Part shown: in pieces, positions 5,856 through 12,062 of the stretch | Position numbering within the stretch: the stretch's first letter is position 1 | Layout: each line of letters begins with the position of its first letter | Source of the DNA: Bacillota bacterium | GTDB taxonomy: Bacteria > Bacillota > Clostridia > Tissierellales > Peptoniphilaceae | Reading direction: 5' to 3' | Length of the DNA stretch: 12,062 bases | NCBI GenBank assembly: GCA_023393815.1 | Contig: JAEXBU010000074.1 | Location: forward strand, 1-12,062 | Notes under the pieces: generated by a model | Seen by the model: the letters and a program-made list of their open reading frames with translations, nothing else | Database searches by the model: none | Told to the model about the DNA's origin: nothing | Translations under genes and position numbers: made by a program

Positions 5856-7067
5856 ATGACTATTTATATAAACACCATCCCCTACGATTCGCTGGCCCAT
5901 GCGGCAGCCATCGACCTGAGAAAACACATTCTTTTCACTCCCTACGACGAAGTCTTCGACGATGCTCGAAAAACATGGGATAAGGATAAAACCCTCTACG
6001 GCCTCTTCGACGACGACGCCCTCATCGGCGTCATGGTCGCAAAAAAAAGCGAAGACGGCGCCCAGCTTTCGGAAATCCTCGTGGATTATGACAAAAGGGG
6101 ACAAGGCCTCGGCAAGCAAATGCTCCAGTTTATGGAATCCCGTTTGGATAAAGGCGCATCTCTTACCGCCGAAGGGCCCCTTTCCGCTCGCGGCTTTTTT
6201 GAAAAATGCGGCTTTGCACCCAAGTCCAAGTACCGCGGCCCCGGGGATCGTATGCGCCTCGATTTTGAAAAAAAAGTGACGGGCAAGGTGAAAAATCCCA
6301 TTCCCCACTACGAAGACGCGCAAAACCTGCCCATTTTCTATTTTACTACGGATACCAAGGGCTTTGAAGCGATCCCCGCCATTCGCAACCACTTCCCTAA
6401 AGAACATCTCTTCGTGGTGGATCTGTTGCGCGGTGACAACCACTGGCTGGAACTTGCCAAAGAGACGAAGCGGCGCACCGCAAAATATTCCCTCATCGCG
6501 CCCCACCTTTACGGCAACCGGCTTTTCCGCCCCTTGGACGACTTCGACCTTCCCGAAAAGTGTGCCGCCGAATCGGATCGGGTAAGCCGATCCAAGTCCG
6601 TCCTCTTAATCGGCACGGCGGACGAATTTTCCACCAACAGCTATCGGGCGGCCTTCGAATCGAAAAATTCCTCCCTTTCCACCGTGGAGCTCCCCCTCGA
6701 GGAAGAAGATTTTCACGGCGCCCATCATTTGGACGCGGATTTCTACACAACTTTCGCAGAAAAAATCGACTCCTTGAAGGAAATCCCCTTCGACACCCTG
6801 ACCGTAGTGGATGCCTCCTTTTCGCTCCAAGCCGACGCCATGGAAAAGTTTCTGGAACAAACCTTGACGCGAAATTTAACGAAAATCGACGTCTTCGACC
6901 TATTTGTTGTGGATCTTCGCCGGGATCTCTTGAAAAAAAACCTTCTGCGCCACGAAACGACGCCGGGAACACTTCGGATCTTCACCGAAACGCCGGATCG
7001 GGCTCGGGCGGAATTAAAGCGTCTGCACCCGGCGGAAATGAGCGCCGCCATAGACACGCTGCGATGA
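5856..7067 (+). CDS. GNAT acetyltransferase fused to a degenerate glutamate-racemase-like domain
   Basis: Residues 1 to about 138 are a GNAT N-acetyltransferase: the acetyl-CoA pyrophosphate loop is DKRGQGLGKQML (79-90), preceded by the strand LSEILVDYD and followed by the motif-B helix ARGFFEKCGF (111-120). Residues about 158-395 follow the order of glutamate racemase (MurI/RacE) as I recall it. LPIFYFTTDTKG (158-169) sits where RacE has IGVIDSGVGG, FPKEHLFVVD (180-189) matches LPKENIIYVGD, VLLIGTADEFSTNSYRAAF (249-267) matches IGVIGTENTIKSNAYEEAL, and LTVVDASFSLQADAMEKFL (315-333) matches LILGCTHYPILKEAIQRYM. A C-terminal FTETPDRARAEL (376-387) resembles the final racemase helix. The catalytic Asp/Ser and both Cys are absent, so racemase activity is not expected. 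I chose 5856 because TGGAGG is 5 bases away; the ATG at 5853 is only 2 bases away. The last four bases overlap the DHFR start (ATGA). Acceptor substrate is unknown. GNAT is confident; the racemase-like fold is a by-eye alignment. Confidence 0.8.
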   Translation: MTIYINTIPYDSLAHAAAIDLRKHILFTPYDEVFDDARKTWDKDKTLYGLFDDDALIGVMVAKKSEDGAQLSEILVDYDKRGQGLGKQMLQFMESRLDKGASLTAEGPLSARGFFEKCGFAPKSKYRGPGDRMRLDFEKKVTGKVKNPIPHYEDAQNLPIFYFTTDTKGFEAIPAIRNHFPKEHLFVVDLLRGDNHWLELAKETKRRTAKYSLIAPHLYGNRLFRPLDDFDLPEKCAAESDRVSRSKSVLLIGTADEFSTNSYRAAFESKNSSLSTVELPLEEEDFHGAHHLDADFYTTFAEKIDSLKEIPFDTLTVVDASFSLQADAMEKFLEQTLTRNLTKIDVFDLFVVDLRRDLLKKNLLRHETTPGTLRIFTETPDRARAELKRLHPAEMSAAIDTLR

Positions 7068-7528
7068 TTCTCCTTCTCCTTGCCGATTTAGACGACGCCA
7101 TCGCCAAAGATGGAAAGCAAATTGCCTTTATTCCCGAGGATTTGGCCCGCTTCAAAGCCCGCACCGTCGGCGAAGTAATTCTTATGGGTCGAAAGACCTA
7201 CGAGGATACGGGGAAACTTCCCTGCCGCACCATCGGCGTCATGACGCGAAAAGACCTGCCCGACGAAGAAAACCTGTTTTACTTCTCTTCGGAAAAGACG
7301 CTGAATAAAAAACTAAAAACTTACGACGACAAAAAAATCTACCTTGTCGGCGGCGCGGGCATCGTCCATGCCCTCTTTCACCGCGTGGACGAGGCCTATA
7401 TTACCCGAATCAACATTCGTTCCGGCGGCAAGGTGAAAATGCCCTCCTTAGCAGAGGATTTTTCTCTTCTGGAAAGCTCGCCCATCGCCGACGGAGCCGT
7501 CGAAGAACACTGGATCCGAAAAAACTAA
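7064..7528 (+). CDS. folA: Dihydrofolate reductase, short and atypical
   Basis: DHFR reduces dihydrofolate to tetrahydrofolate with NADPH, keeping folate cofactors active for thymidylate and purine synthesis. This 154-residue protein keeps the family skeleton: LADLDDAIAKDGK (6-18), the catalytic acid in IPEDLARFK (23-31, Asp26 equivalent to E. coli Asp27), the NADPH loop ILMGRKTYE (39-47), LPCRTIGVMTR (52-62, usually LPGR) and IYLVGGAGI (92-100). It lacks the near-invariant Trp of the LPW motif, which here reads IAF (20-22), and the final strand is KVKMP where most have D-x-x-FP. Replacement of that Trp does occur in DHFRs of some anaerobic Firmicutes, as far as I recall. The start is the ATG overlapping the preceding TGA, so translation is coupled to the GNAT fusion; the open frame further upstream (6560-7063) is only overlap. 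No thymidylate synthase is next to it. Reductase activity is likely but not certain. Confidence 0.85.
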   Translation: MILLLLADLDDAIAKDGKQIAFIPEDLARFKARTVGEVILMGRKTYEDTGKLPCRTIGVMTRKDLPDEENLFYFSSEKTLNKKLKTYDDKKIYLVGGAGIVHALFHRVDEAYITRINIRSGGKVKMPSLAEDFSLLESSPIADGAVEEHWIRKN

Positions 7529-7572
7529 AATGGATAAAGGCCGGAGCTTTTTACTTCCTGCCTTTATCCATT
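7529..7572. terminator. 13-bp inverted repeat after the DHFR gene
   Basis: AATGGATAAAGGC (7529-7541) and GCCTTTATCCATT (7560-7572) are perfect inverted arms around an 18-base loop, starting at the base after the DHFR stop. On the plus strand the tail is pyrimidine-rich (CCTTCTTTTCTTCC) rather than a pure T run. On the minus strand the tail is TTTTAGTTTTTT, which makes a better terminator and could block readthrough from the opposing lipoprotein gene. A bidirectional role is likely. Confidence 0.6.
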
Positions 7573-7653
7573 CCTTCTTTTCTTCCGGTTACGCATCTTC
7601 ACTCGCCTATTTCCTGTTTTCCGCATACCCACTTCCAAAAACTGTTTCCACGC

Positions 7654-7682
7654 AAAAAGAGCCGGCCACCACCGACTCTTTT
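7654..7682 (-). terminator. Rho-independent terminator of the rhodanese lipoprotein gene
   Basis: On the minus strand AAAAGAGTCGG pairs with CCGGCTCTTTT (11 bp with one T-G pair) around the loop TGGTGG and runs into five Ts. It starts about 13 bases after the stop codon at 7696. Between this hairpin and the DHFR repeat (7573-7653) I see nothing identifiable. Confidence 0.85.
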
Positions 7683-7695
7683 CTATTTTCAGGAT

Positions 7696-8271
7696 CTATT
7701 TATCGCTTTCAACGGGGTAACCCGCTTCCAACCAAGCGCCGATGCCGCCCGGTTGACGGATGATATTGGTGAACCCGGCTTCTTTTGCGATTAAGGCGCC
7801 TACGTGGGAGCGTTCGCATCCGACGAAACCGCAGTACAGGACGATGGTCTTGTTCTTGTCGGTGCCGAGGGCCTTAATGAATGCTTCTTTTTGTTCCGGT
7901 TTTACCTCTTCCATCTTTACGGGCAGTTCCGCATTGACGGCGCCGGGGATACGATTTTTCTTAAAGGATTTTTCCGGCATCGTATCGACAATCAGCATAT
8001 CGTCTTTCGCGTCGATCTTCTTCTTCAGATCTTCCGCATTGATCATTTGATATTTTCCTTCTTCCGCCGCTTTTACGAGTGCCATAGACGCCTTTTCGAT
8101 AGCTACTTCGCTACCGTCTCGAGCAGTACCGGGAAGGTCTTTCATTTCTACCTTCGGTGCTTCCTTTGCTTCGCCATTATTGGCGGCGGCGTTGTTTTTT
8201 GCCCCGCCTGCGCAGCCCGCTAAAAGTGTTACGGACAGGGCCGTCACGACGAATAACTTTGCTAATTTCAT
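7696..8271 (-). CDS. Rhodanese-domain lipoprotein
   Basis: This is a 191-residue predicted lipoprotein anchored on the outer face of the membrane. Residues 1-19 form a lipoprotein signal peptide (basic MKLAK, hydrophobic core, lipobox LLAGC with Cys20), followed by a low-complexity Ala/Asn linker (21-40). A single rhodanese-like domain covers about 73-188: INAEDLKKKID, MLIVDTMPE (92-100), the NRIPGAVNAELP turn (106-117), the active-site loop YCGFVGCERSHVGA (146-159, Cys147 in the catalytic position) and GGIGAWLEAGYPV (175-187). The active loop with a second Cys (Cys152) is unlike the ordinary CxxGxR loop and may act in redox or persulfide chemistry rather than classic sulfur transfer. I placed the start at 8271, not at an ATG 138 bases upstream (8409), because AAGGAGG (8281-8287) sits in front of it, the signal peptide begins there and a promoter lies between the two. 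The partner or substrate is unknown. Confidence 0.9.
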   Translation of the reverse strand: MKLAKLFVVTALSVTLLAGCAGGAKNNAAANNGEAKEAPKVEMKDLPGTARDGSEVAIEKASMALVKAAEEGKYQMINAEDLKKKIDAKDDMLIVDTMPEKSFKKNRIPGAVNAELPVKMEEVKPEQKEAFIKALGTDKNKTIVLYCGFVGCERSHVGALIAKEAGFTNIIRQPGGIGAWLEAGYPVESDK

Positions 8272-8298
8272 TGGTCTGTACCTCCTTGTATTTCTTTT

Positions 8299-8327
8299 AG
8301 AATACAGGATTGCCGGCGGCTTGTAAA
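8299..8327 (-). promoter_or_regulatory. Promoter of the rhodanese lipoprotein gene
   Basis: On the minus strand the -35 is TTTACA (8322-8327, one mismatch), the spacer is 17 bases and the -10 is TATTCT (8299-8304, two mismatches). The expected leader is only about 20 bases. The spacer holds a GC-rich palindrome (GCCGCCGGC with a central base) that stands out from the AT-rich surroundings and might be an operator. Confidence 0.65.
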
Positions 8328-8448
8328 TCGATTTCCTATTGTTTTTATGATTAATTTTCTTTTTTCTATTTATATTTTCTATAACACTTCCGAGCCTCGT
8401 ATTCCCCATCTATTTCTGTATTATTTTGTAAAAAGACAAATAAATCCA

Positions 8449-8477
8449 TTGGAAAGATCCTATAAACCGAGTATACT
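8449..8477 (+). promoter_or_regulatory. Promoter of the ECF S-component gene
   Basis: The -35 is TTGGAA (8449-8454), the spacer is 17 bases and the -10 is TATACT (8472-8477). Transcription should begin near 8484, just before the AAGGAGGT ribosome-binding site (8489-8496). The leader is therefore about 22 bases, too short for a riboswitch. The stretch 8328-8448 between the two divergent promoters is very AT-rich and shows no gene. Confidence 0.7.
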
Positions 8478-8505
8478 TAGCATTGAATAAGGAGGTTCTT
8501 ACACG

Positions 8506-9015
8506 ATGAAAGATTATTCCGTTCGTGAATTGGTTTTCACAGCTTTGTTTGTCGCTCTGGTCTACGTATTTACCTGGCTGGTAAAAATTCAATTGCCCTT
8601 TGCGCCAAACGGCGGCCTGATCCACTTGGGAAACGTCCCCTTTTTTATTGCCTGTATCTTTTTTTCCAAGCGCGTAGGTATGCTCTCCGGTGCCCTCGGC
8701 ATGGGATTGTTCGACTTGACCAGCGGCTGGGCGGCCTGGTCGCCTATGACCGTGATCTCCGGCTTGATTATGGGATACATTATGGCCACACTCAACACCC
8801 GCCAGTTCCGACTAAACCGCTACGTTCTGTCCGCTGTCCTGGTCACCGTCGTCAAGGTGCTTACTTACTACATCGGCGAATCCATTATGTTCCAATCGCT
8901 TCTGGTACCTTTGGCTTCCATCCCCGGAAATATTATTCAAATCGTCGTCTCCGCCATAATCGTCGGCGTCCTCATTCCGCCCATGAGCCGCATTCTAAAG
9001 AACGTAACCTTATAA
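8506..9015 (+). CDS. ECF transporter S component (vitamin or precursor uptake)
   Basis: S components are small membrane proteins that bind a vitamin or precursor and dock on a shared energy-coupling module (two ATPases and EcfT). This 169-residue protein has five to six hydrophobic segments (about 8-26, 44-53, 57-70, 79-95, 107-123 and 138-158). It carries the conserved stretch GGLIHLGNVPFFIACIFF (36-53) followed by KRVGMLSGALGMGLFDL (55-71), typical of the riboflavin/HMP/pyridoxine-type S-component superfamily. No ATPase or EcfT gene is next to it, so it probably uses a module encoded elsewhere (group II ECF arrangement). An AAGGAGGT ribosome-binding site lies 9 bases before the ATG, and a bidirectional terminator follows the stop. 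Substrate cannot be assigned from sequence: no vitamin pathway gene or riboswitch is adjacent. The only divergent neighbour is the rhodanese lipoprotein; a link with sulfur-containing compounds such as thiamine precursors would be speculation. Confidence 0.88.
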   Translation: MKDYSVRELVFTALFVALVYVFTWLVKIQLPFAPNGGLIHLGNVPFFIACIFFSKRVGMLSGALGMGLFDLTSGWAAWSPMTVISGLIMGYIMATLNTRQFRLNRYVLSAVLVTVVKVLTYYIGESIMFQSLLVPLASIPGNIIQIVVSAIIVGVLIPPMSRILKNVTL

Positions 9016-9023
9016 ATAATGGA

Positions 9024-9059
9024 AAAAACACGCACAGGCCGAAGCTTATGCGTGTTTTT
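9024..9059. terminator. Bidirectional terminator between the ECF gene and the ABC permease gene
   Basis: AAAAACACGCA (9024-9034) pairs perfectly with TGCGTGTTTTT (9049-9059); inside, AGGC-CGAA-GCTT forms a second small stem. The T run on the plus strand ends the ECF transcript, and the A run gives a T tract on the minus strand for the convergent ABC permease gene, whose stop is about 58 bases away. Confidence 0.85.
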
Positions 9060-9116
9060 ATTTATTCCTCGGGTTTGCTCTTTTAGGAGCCCTCCCTTCA
9101 GGCGGATAAACTCCCT

Positions 9117-11600
9117 TTACAAATCGCGCACCCGATCCGCCAGGGTCTTTTCACTCTTTTTTTCGTAGTACCCTTTGGCAAAGAACATTCCGATCAAAGC
9201 GTTGACACCATGCGCGGCCAACAACGGCCACCACTTGCTTTGAACTTCTACCCACGCCGCCGACTCCAACGCGATTTTTAACAAATGGTTTCCCACACAG
9301 GCCATAAAGAGACTCGTCACGATAAAACTACTTACAGAATAGACGGCAGTCTTTGCCATCAAGTAGGTCCGAATCTTTTTTTGCGTCATTCCCACCGCCT
9401 CCAATACCGCCAAGTCGCGCCGACTCTTTAAAATCTTCGTAGCGATGATGTTTATAAAGTTCAAGATAGAAATAAGGAAAAGAATAAAAGAAAGACTGTA
9501 GCCAGCAAGCTCGATTAAATGCTTCGTATCTTCAAAGGATTGTATTTGTCCGGCTCGCGAATCGTAGGAGAAATCTCCCTTCTTTTCCATATCATCCAAG
9601 AAGCGGGCAAATTCCTTTGTCGATTTCTCCTCCACATCGAACCCATAAGACATCAGACTGAAGTCTCCCGTCCATTTTTTGTACACCTCCGGAGAAACGT
9701 ATAAATACACGAAATTCAAGGGCGGATTGTTTTCACTCACCGGCAGGGCTGCCTCTTTCCCCACTTCCATAAAATAACGCAGTCCGTTGGCAAAGCTGTA
9801 CGGAATTTTCCCCATAACCTTCAACACTTTTTCTTTGCCGTAAATCGTCACGCGGATGCTTTCTCCCACGGTAAAGGCACTGCTCGTGCCTTCCCAATCG
9901 CCGATAAGAACTCCGTCTCCCTCTTTCCAGCTCTTTTCGTCAAAACGGCCTTCCAAAAGTGGTTGTTTTTTTACTAAATAGGAATCCATCCCGAAGAGAA
10001 CGGGTGCGACATTTTTTCTATTTATTTTTACCTCGGGGTAGGCGGTGTCGTAGCCCGCCCCGTAAATCCCCCCGCCTCCAATGAATCCCGGCTGCGCTTC
10101 GATCTCTCTGCGGTATTCCGGCGCCAGTGCCGTGTCCCCGTTGTGATGCGCGTACCGAAAATAGGCGGGATGGGCCGCATTATAGTCGGTGACGATCGTA
10201 TGGGCAAGGCCTTTTTTTATATCCATATTTGTCGTATACGTCAATACACAGGTCAAAATGACGGACGCCAATCCCATGGATAGGACCACGGAGAGAAACC
10301 GGCCTTTCTTCTGGAATACTTCACGAAGAGCGAGGCGAAAAAGCGAAAAACCGCTCGAACGCCTATTCTTTCCCGCTACGATTTCCCCGTACTGTGCCCC
10401 GTGAATCGGAGGAATTTTTTCCGCCAAACGCGCCGGCCGAAGGGTAGAGAGAAAAACCGTAAAGGCCGTAACCGTCGCCGAAACGGCGCCTACCAATACA
10501 AAGAACGTGAAATCCACAGGAATCTTCGCCAACATCGCATTTTGCGCAAACAGACGATGCAAAATCACTCCACTGATTGCAAATCCTCCGATTTCTCCCA
10601 ACACCGTCGCGGGCAGATCGAGCAACAGGCCTTGATAGTACAAAATCCTCCTCGTCTGTTTTTTTGTCGTGCCCAAGGTCTTCAAAAGACCGATCAAGCG
10701 CACGTCTTCGGCTACGGACAATTCAAATACCGTATGAATAATAAGGTAGGAGGACAGAAAAACCAAAAGCGCCATGGCGAGGGCGGGAAGAAAAATCTTG
10801 TAATCAGAGTTTTCATCGTTGGAAAAGTAGGCGAAGTTTACGCCTAAAGACAAGGTTTTTCCCCCTGTCTCACCAGGATTCTTAACGACGCTGTAGCCGG
10901 CATCCTCGGCGATGGCACGCAAAGTCCGGCGTATACGCCACGGATGTTTTAACATAACTTCCATTTCTTGATTCTTCGGAAAAAGATTCTGTACCTCGGC
11001 ATAGGCTTCGGATACATAGATTTGCCCAACGCCCACGTTGGAATCGACGGGACTTTTGTACGTCCCCACGATAGTAAAGTCCTCTTCTTTTCGGATCTTC
11101 CCTTCCGAAGTAGATGTATTCAGCACATCGTAGGCAATGTGAATTTTCTCGCCGATACGCCCCTTCCGTCCCGTTTTTTCCAGCGCCTGCCTATCGACAA
11201 AAATTTCGTTTTTTCCCCGAGGAAGGCGACCTTCCACTTGCTCCATGAGTTTCCACTGAAAGCCTTTTTCCTCTAAGTACGATACTTCCAGAGGCACTTT
11301 TTCCTCTTGCACGATGCCGAGCAGCTGTCGACGGGCATACTCGACGATACGGGGATCGCGAGCCAATGTGTCGATGGCTTTATCGTCGACTCCTTTAAAA
11401 CTTCCGTGACTTATCGTGCCGACCGTACGCATGGTTTGCATTTCCATACTCTTTATCATACCGAAGACAACAGAGATGACCGCGGTAAACAGAAGGGCGC
11501 TTAACGTCATGGACAAAAAGAGGATCCGCTTACGGCCGACGTTTCCTTTCAGCAAACGGATGGCGATTTTTCTTATCCACGCTCGATTCTTTACTCGCAT
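9117..11600 (-). CDS. FtsX-like ABC transporter permease (large, two-module)
   Basis: This 827-residue membrane protein is the permease half of a type VII (MacB/FtsX-like) ABC system, of the kind that moves lipids or peptides out of the membrane or transmits force to outside proteins. It has two similar modules. Module 1: helix at about 26-48, extracytoplasmic domain 50-268, then helices near 270-290, 328-350 and 365-385. Module 2: helix 436-456, extracytoplasmic domain 457-697, helices near 698-720, 750-770 and 788-808. Each module has the FtsX coupling-helix signature: EDVRLIGLLKTLGTTKKQTRRI (298-319) and RRDLAVLEAVGMTQKKIR (727-744). Only a weak ribosome-binding site (GGAAAG) precedes the ATG, which is 3 bases after the ATPase stop, so translation is probably coupled. 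I see no two-component system beside it within the window, and the cargo is unknown. The duplicated layout distinguishes it from BceB-type permeases, which have ten helices with one large loop. Confidence 0.9.
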   Translation of the reverse strand: MRVKNRAWIRKIAIRLLKGNVGRKRILFLSMTLSALLFTAVISVVFGMIKSMEMQTMRTVGTISHGSFKGVDDKAIDTLARDPRIVEYARRQLLGIVQEEKVPLEVSYLEEKGFQWKLMEQVEGRLPRGKNEIFVDRQALEKTGRKGRIGEKIHIAYDVLNTSTSEGKIRKEEDFTIVGTYKSPVDSNVGVGQIYVSEAYAEVQNLFPKNQEMEVMLKHPWRIRRTLRAIAEDAGYSVVKNPGETGGKTLSLGVNFAYFSNDENSDYKIFLPALAMALLVFLSSYLIIHTVFELSVAEDVRLIGLLKTLGTTKKQTRRILYYQGLLLDLPATVLGEIGGFAISGVILHRLFAQNAMLAKIPVDFTFFVLVGAVSATVTAFTVFLSTLRPARLAEKIPPIHGAQYGEIVAGKNRRSSGFSLFRLALREVFQKKGRFLSVVLSMGLASVILTCVLTYTTNMDIKKGLAHTIVTDYNAAHPAYFRYAHHNGDTALAPEYRREIEAQPGFIGGGGIYGAGYDTAYPEVKINRKNVAPVLFGMDSYLVKKQPLLEGRFDEKSWKEGDGVLIGDWEGTSSAFTVGESIRVTIYGKEKVLKVMGKIPYSFANGLRYFMEVGKEAALPVSENNPPLNFVYLYVSPEVYKKWTGDFSLMSYGFDVEEKSTKEFARFLDDMEKKGDFSYDSRAGQIQSFEDTKHLIELAGYSLSFILFLISILNFINIIATKILKSRRDLAVLEAVGMTQKKIRTYLMAKTAVYSVSSFIVTSLFMACVGNHLLKIALESAAWVEVQSKWWPLLAAHGVNALIGMFFAKGYYEKKSEKTLADRVRDL

Positions 11601-11603
11601 GGG

Positions 11604-12062
11604 CTACACCAGCTTTCCGTCCGCCACGCGCAAAATTCTCCCCGCCCGCTGCGCCACGTCGTCGTCGTGGGTAATCATGACGACGGTATGGCCCCACGCA
11701 CGATTGATTTCTTGAAATAGGGCCACCACTTCCGCCGAGGACTTCGAATCCAAATTACCCGTAGGTTCGTCCGCCAAAATAAGCGCGGGCTTTGTCCCTA
11801 AAGCCCGCGCGATGGCGACGCGCTGCTGTTGGCCTCCGGAGAGGGCATTGGGCATCTTATACAACTGCTCCTCCAAGCCCAAACGAGAGACGATCTTTTG
11901 CACATAGTCGGATGCCGGTTTTTCTCCGTCTAAGCCGAAGGGAAGAAGAATGTTTTCGTAAACGGTGAGCATGGGGAGCAAATTGTAGGACTGAAAGACA
12001 AATCCGATGTGTCTGCGCCTAAAAATCGTTCGCTCGTCCTCTTTTAAGGCGTAGAGATCGAC
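11604..12062 (-). CDS. ABC transporter ATPase (MacB/LolD type), 5' part cut by window edge
   Basis: This is the ATP-binding subunit of the exporter formed with the adjacent permease. The frame stays open to the right edge, beyond the first internal ATG, so the N-terminus and Walker A motif are outside; 152 residues are visible. Seen in order: Q-loop GFVFQSYNLLP (20-30), TVYENILLP (33-41), ABC signature LSGGQQQRVAIARAL (74-88), Walker B ALILADEPTGNLDS (93-106) and the switch His in VVMITHDDDVA (127-137). The Q-loop and the NLD after Walker B are typical of the LolD/MacB/FtsE-type ATPases that pair with FtsX-like permeases. The stop is 3 bases before the permease ATG, so the two form one operon whose promoter lies outside the window. 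Confidence 0.95.
   Translation of the reverse strand, partial: VDLYALKEDERTIFRRRHIGFVFQSYNLLPMLTVYENILLPFGLDGEKPASDYVQKIVSRLGLEEQLYKMPNALSGGQQQRVAIARALGTKPALILADEPTGNLDSKSSAEVVALFQEINRAWGHTVVMITHDDDVAQRAGRILRVADGKLV

Noticed and set aside
5805..6506. 233-codon minus-strand frame opposite the GNAT fusion gene
   Set aside because: Antisense to the GNAT motifs, low-complexity Phe/Gly-rich translation and no ribosome-binding site.
6560..7063. Long upstream extension of the DHFR frame inside the fusion gene
   Set aside because: The translated stretch is Arg/Gly/Pro-rich without homology, and the DHFR fold begins at the ATG overlapping the previous stop.
7530..7763. Small plus-strand frame after DHFR
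   Set aside because: It runs over two terminator hairpins and into the lipoprotein gene on the other strand, and lacks a ribosome-binding site.
8272..8409. 46-residue extension in front of the lipoprotein
   Set aside because: It would bury the signal peptide and lipobox and includes the predicted promoter; the translation is Lys/Asn/Arg-rich with no domain.
8478..8505. A riboswitch in front of the ECF S-component gene
   Set aside because: The predicted transcript leader is only about 22 bases, too short for any vitamin riboswitch.
10401..10847. Plus-strand frame opposite the ABC permease gene
   Set aside because: Antisense to permease transmembrane segments, Arg/Gln-rich translation, no start signals.

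Overview
This window most likely comes from a mid-GC (about 50 percent by eye) anaerobic Firmicute. I would guess Clostridia or Tissierellia, possibly near Peptoniphilaceae. The basis is strong AAGGAGG-type ribosome-binding sites, sigma-A-like promoters, a Gram-positive style lipoprotein, an ECF vitamin-uptake subunit, a FtsX/MacB-type exporter, and a D-Ala-D-Ala ligase with a clostridial-style Gly/Lys-rich loop. The species cannot be fixed from the sequence alone. I saw no rRNA, tRNA, CRISPR array, insertion sequence or phage gene. No gene-free stretch exceeds 300 bases.

Layout. (1) 1-2510, minus strand: ddl (D-alanine--D-alanine ligase) followed by rnr (RNase R, which runs off the left edge), with an extended -10 promoter in front of ddl. 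(2) 2607-4959, minus strand: an alpha/beta hydrolase translationally coupled to a membrane-anchored MurF-like Mur ligase, closed by a rho-independent terminator. Regions 1 and 2 form a cell-wall-precursor cluster of two transcription units. (3) 5066-7572, plus strand and divergent from region 2: a GntR/FCD regulator with its own promoter and two candidate operator boxes. After a strong hairpin comes a two-gene unit: a GNAT acetyltransferase fused to what looks like a catalytically dead glutamate-racemase (MurI/RacE) fold, overlapping by 4 bases (ATGA) with a short, atypical dihydrofolate reductase. (4) 7654-9059: a rhodanese-domain lipoprotein (minus) and an ECF transporter S component (plus), divergent from a 234-base AT-rich intergenic region with clear promoters on both strands, each followed by a terminator. 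(5) 9117-12062, minus strand: an ABC ATPase (entering from the right edge) and its large FtsX-like permease, 3 bases apart.

How the genes work together. Ddl makes D-Ala-D-Ala, and MurF-type ligases attach that dipeptide to the UDP-MurNAc peptide, so regions 1 and 2 are two adjacent peptidoglycan steps plus an unassigned hydrolase. The GNAT-racemase-like protein may also touch amino-acid or wall metabolism, but that is inference: its racemase part has lost every catalytic residue I can align. The most noteworthy observations are this fusion, the Mur ligase whose usual N-terminal substrate domain is replaced by membrane helices, and the terminator-like hairpin that abuts the ribosome-binding site between gntR and the fusion gene.
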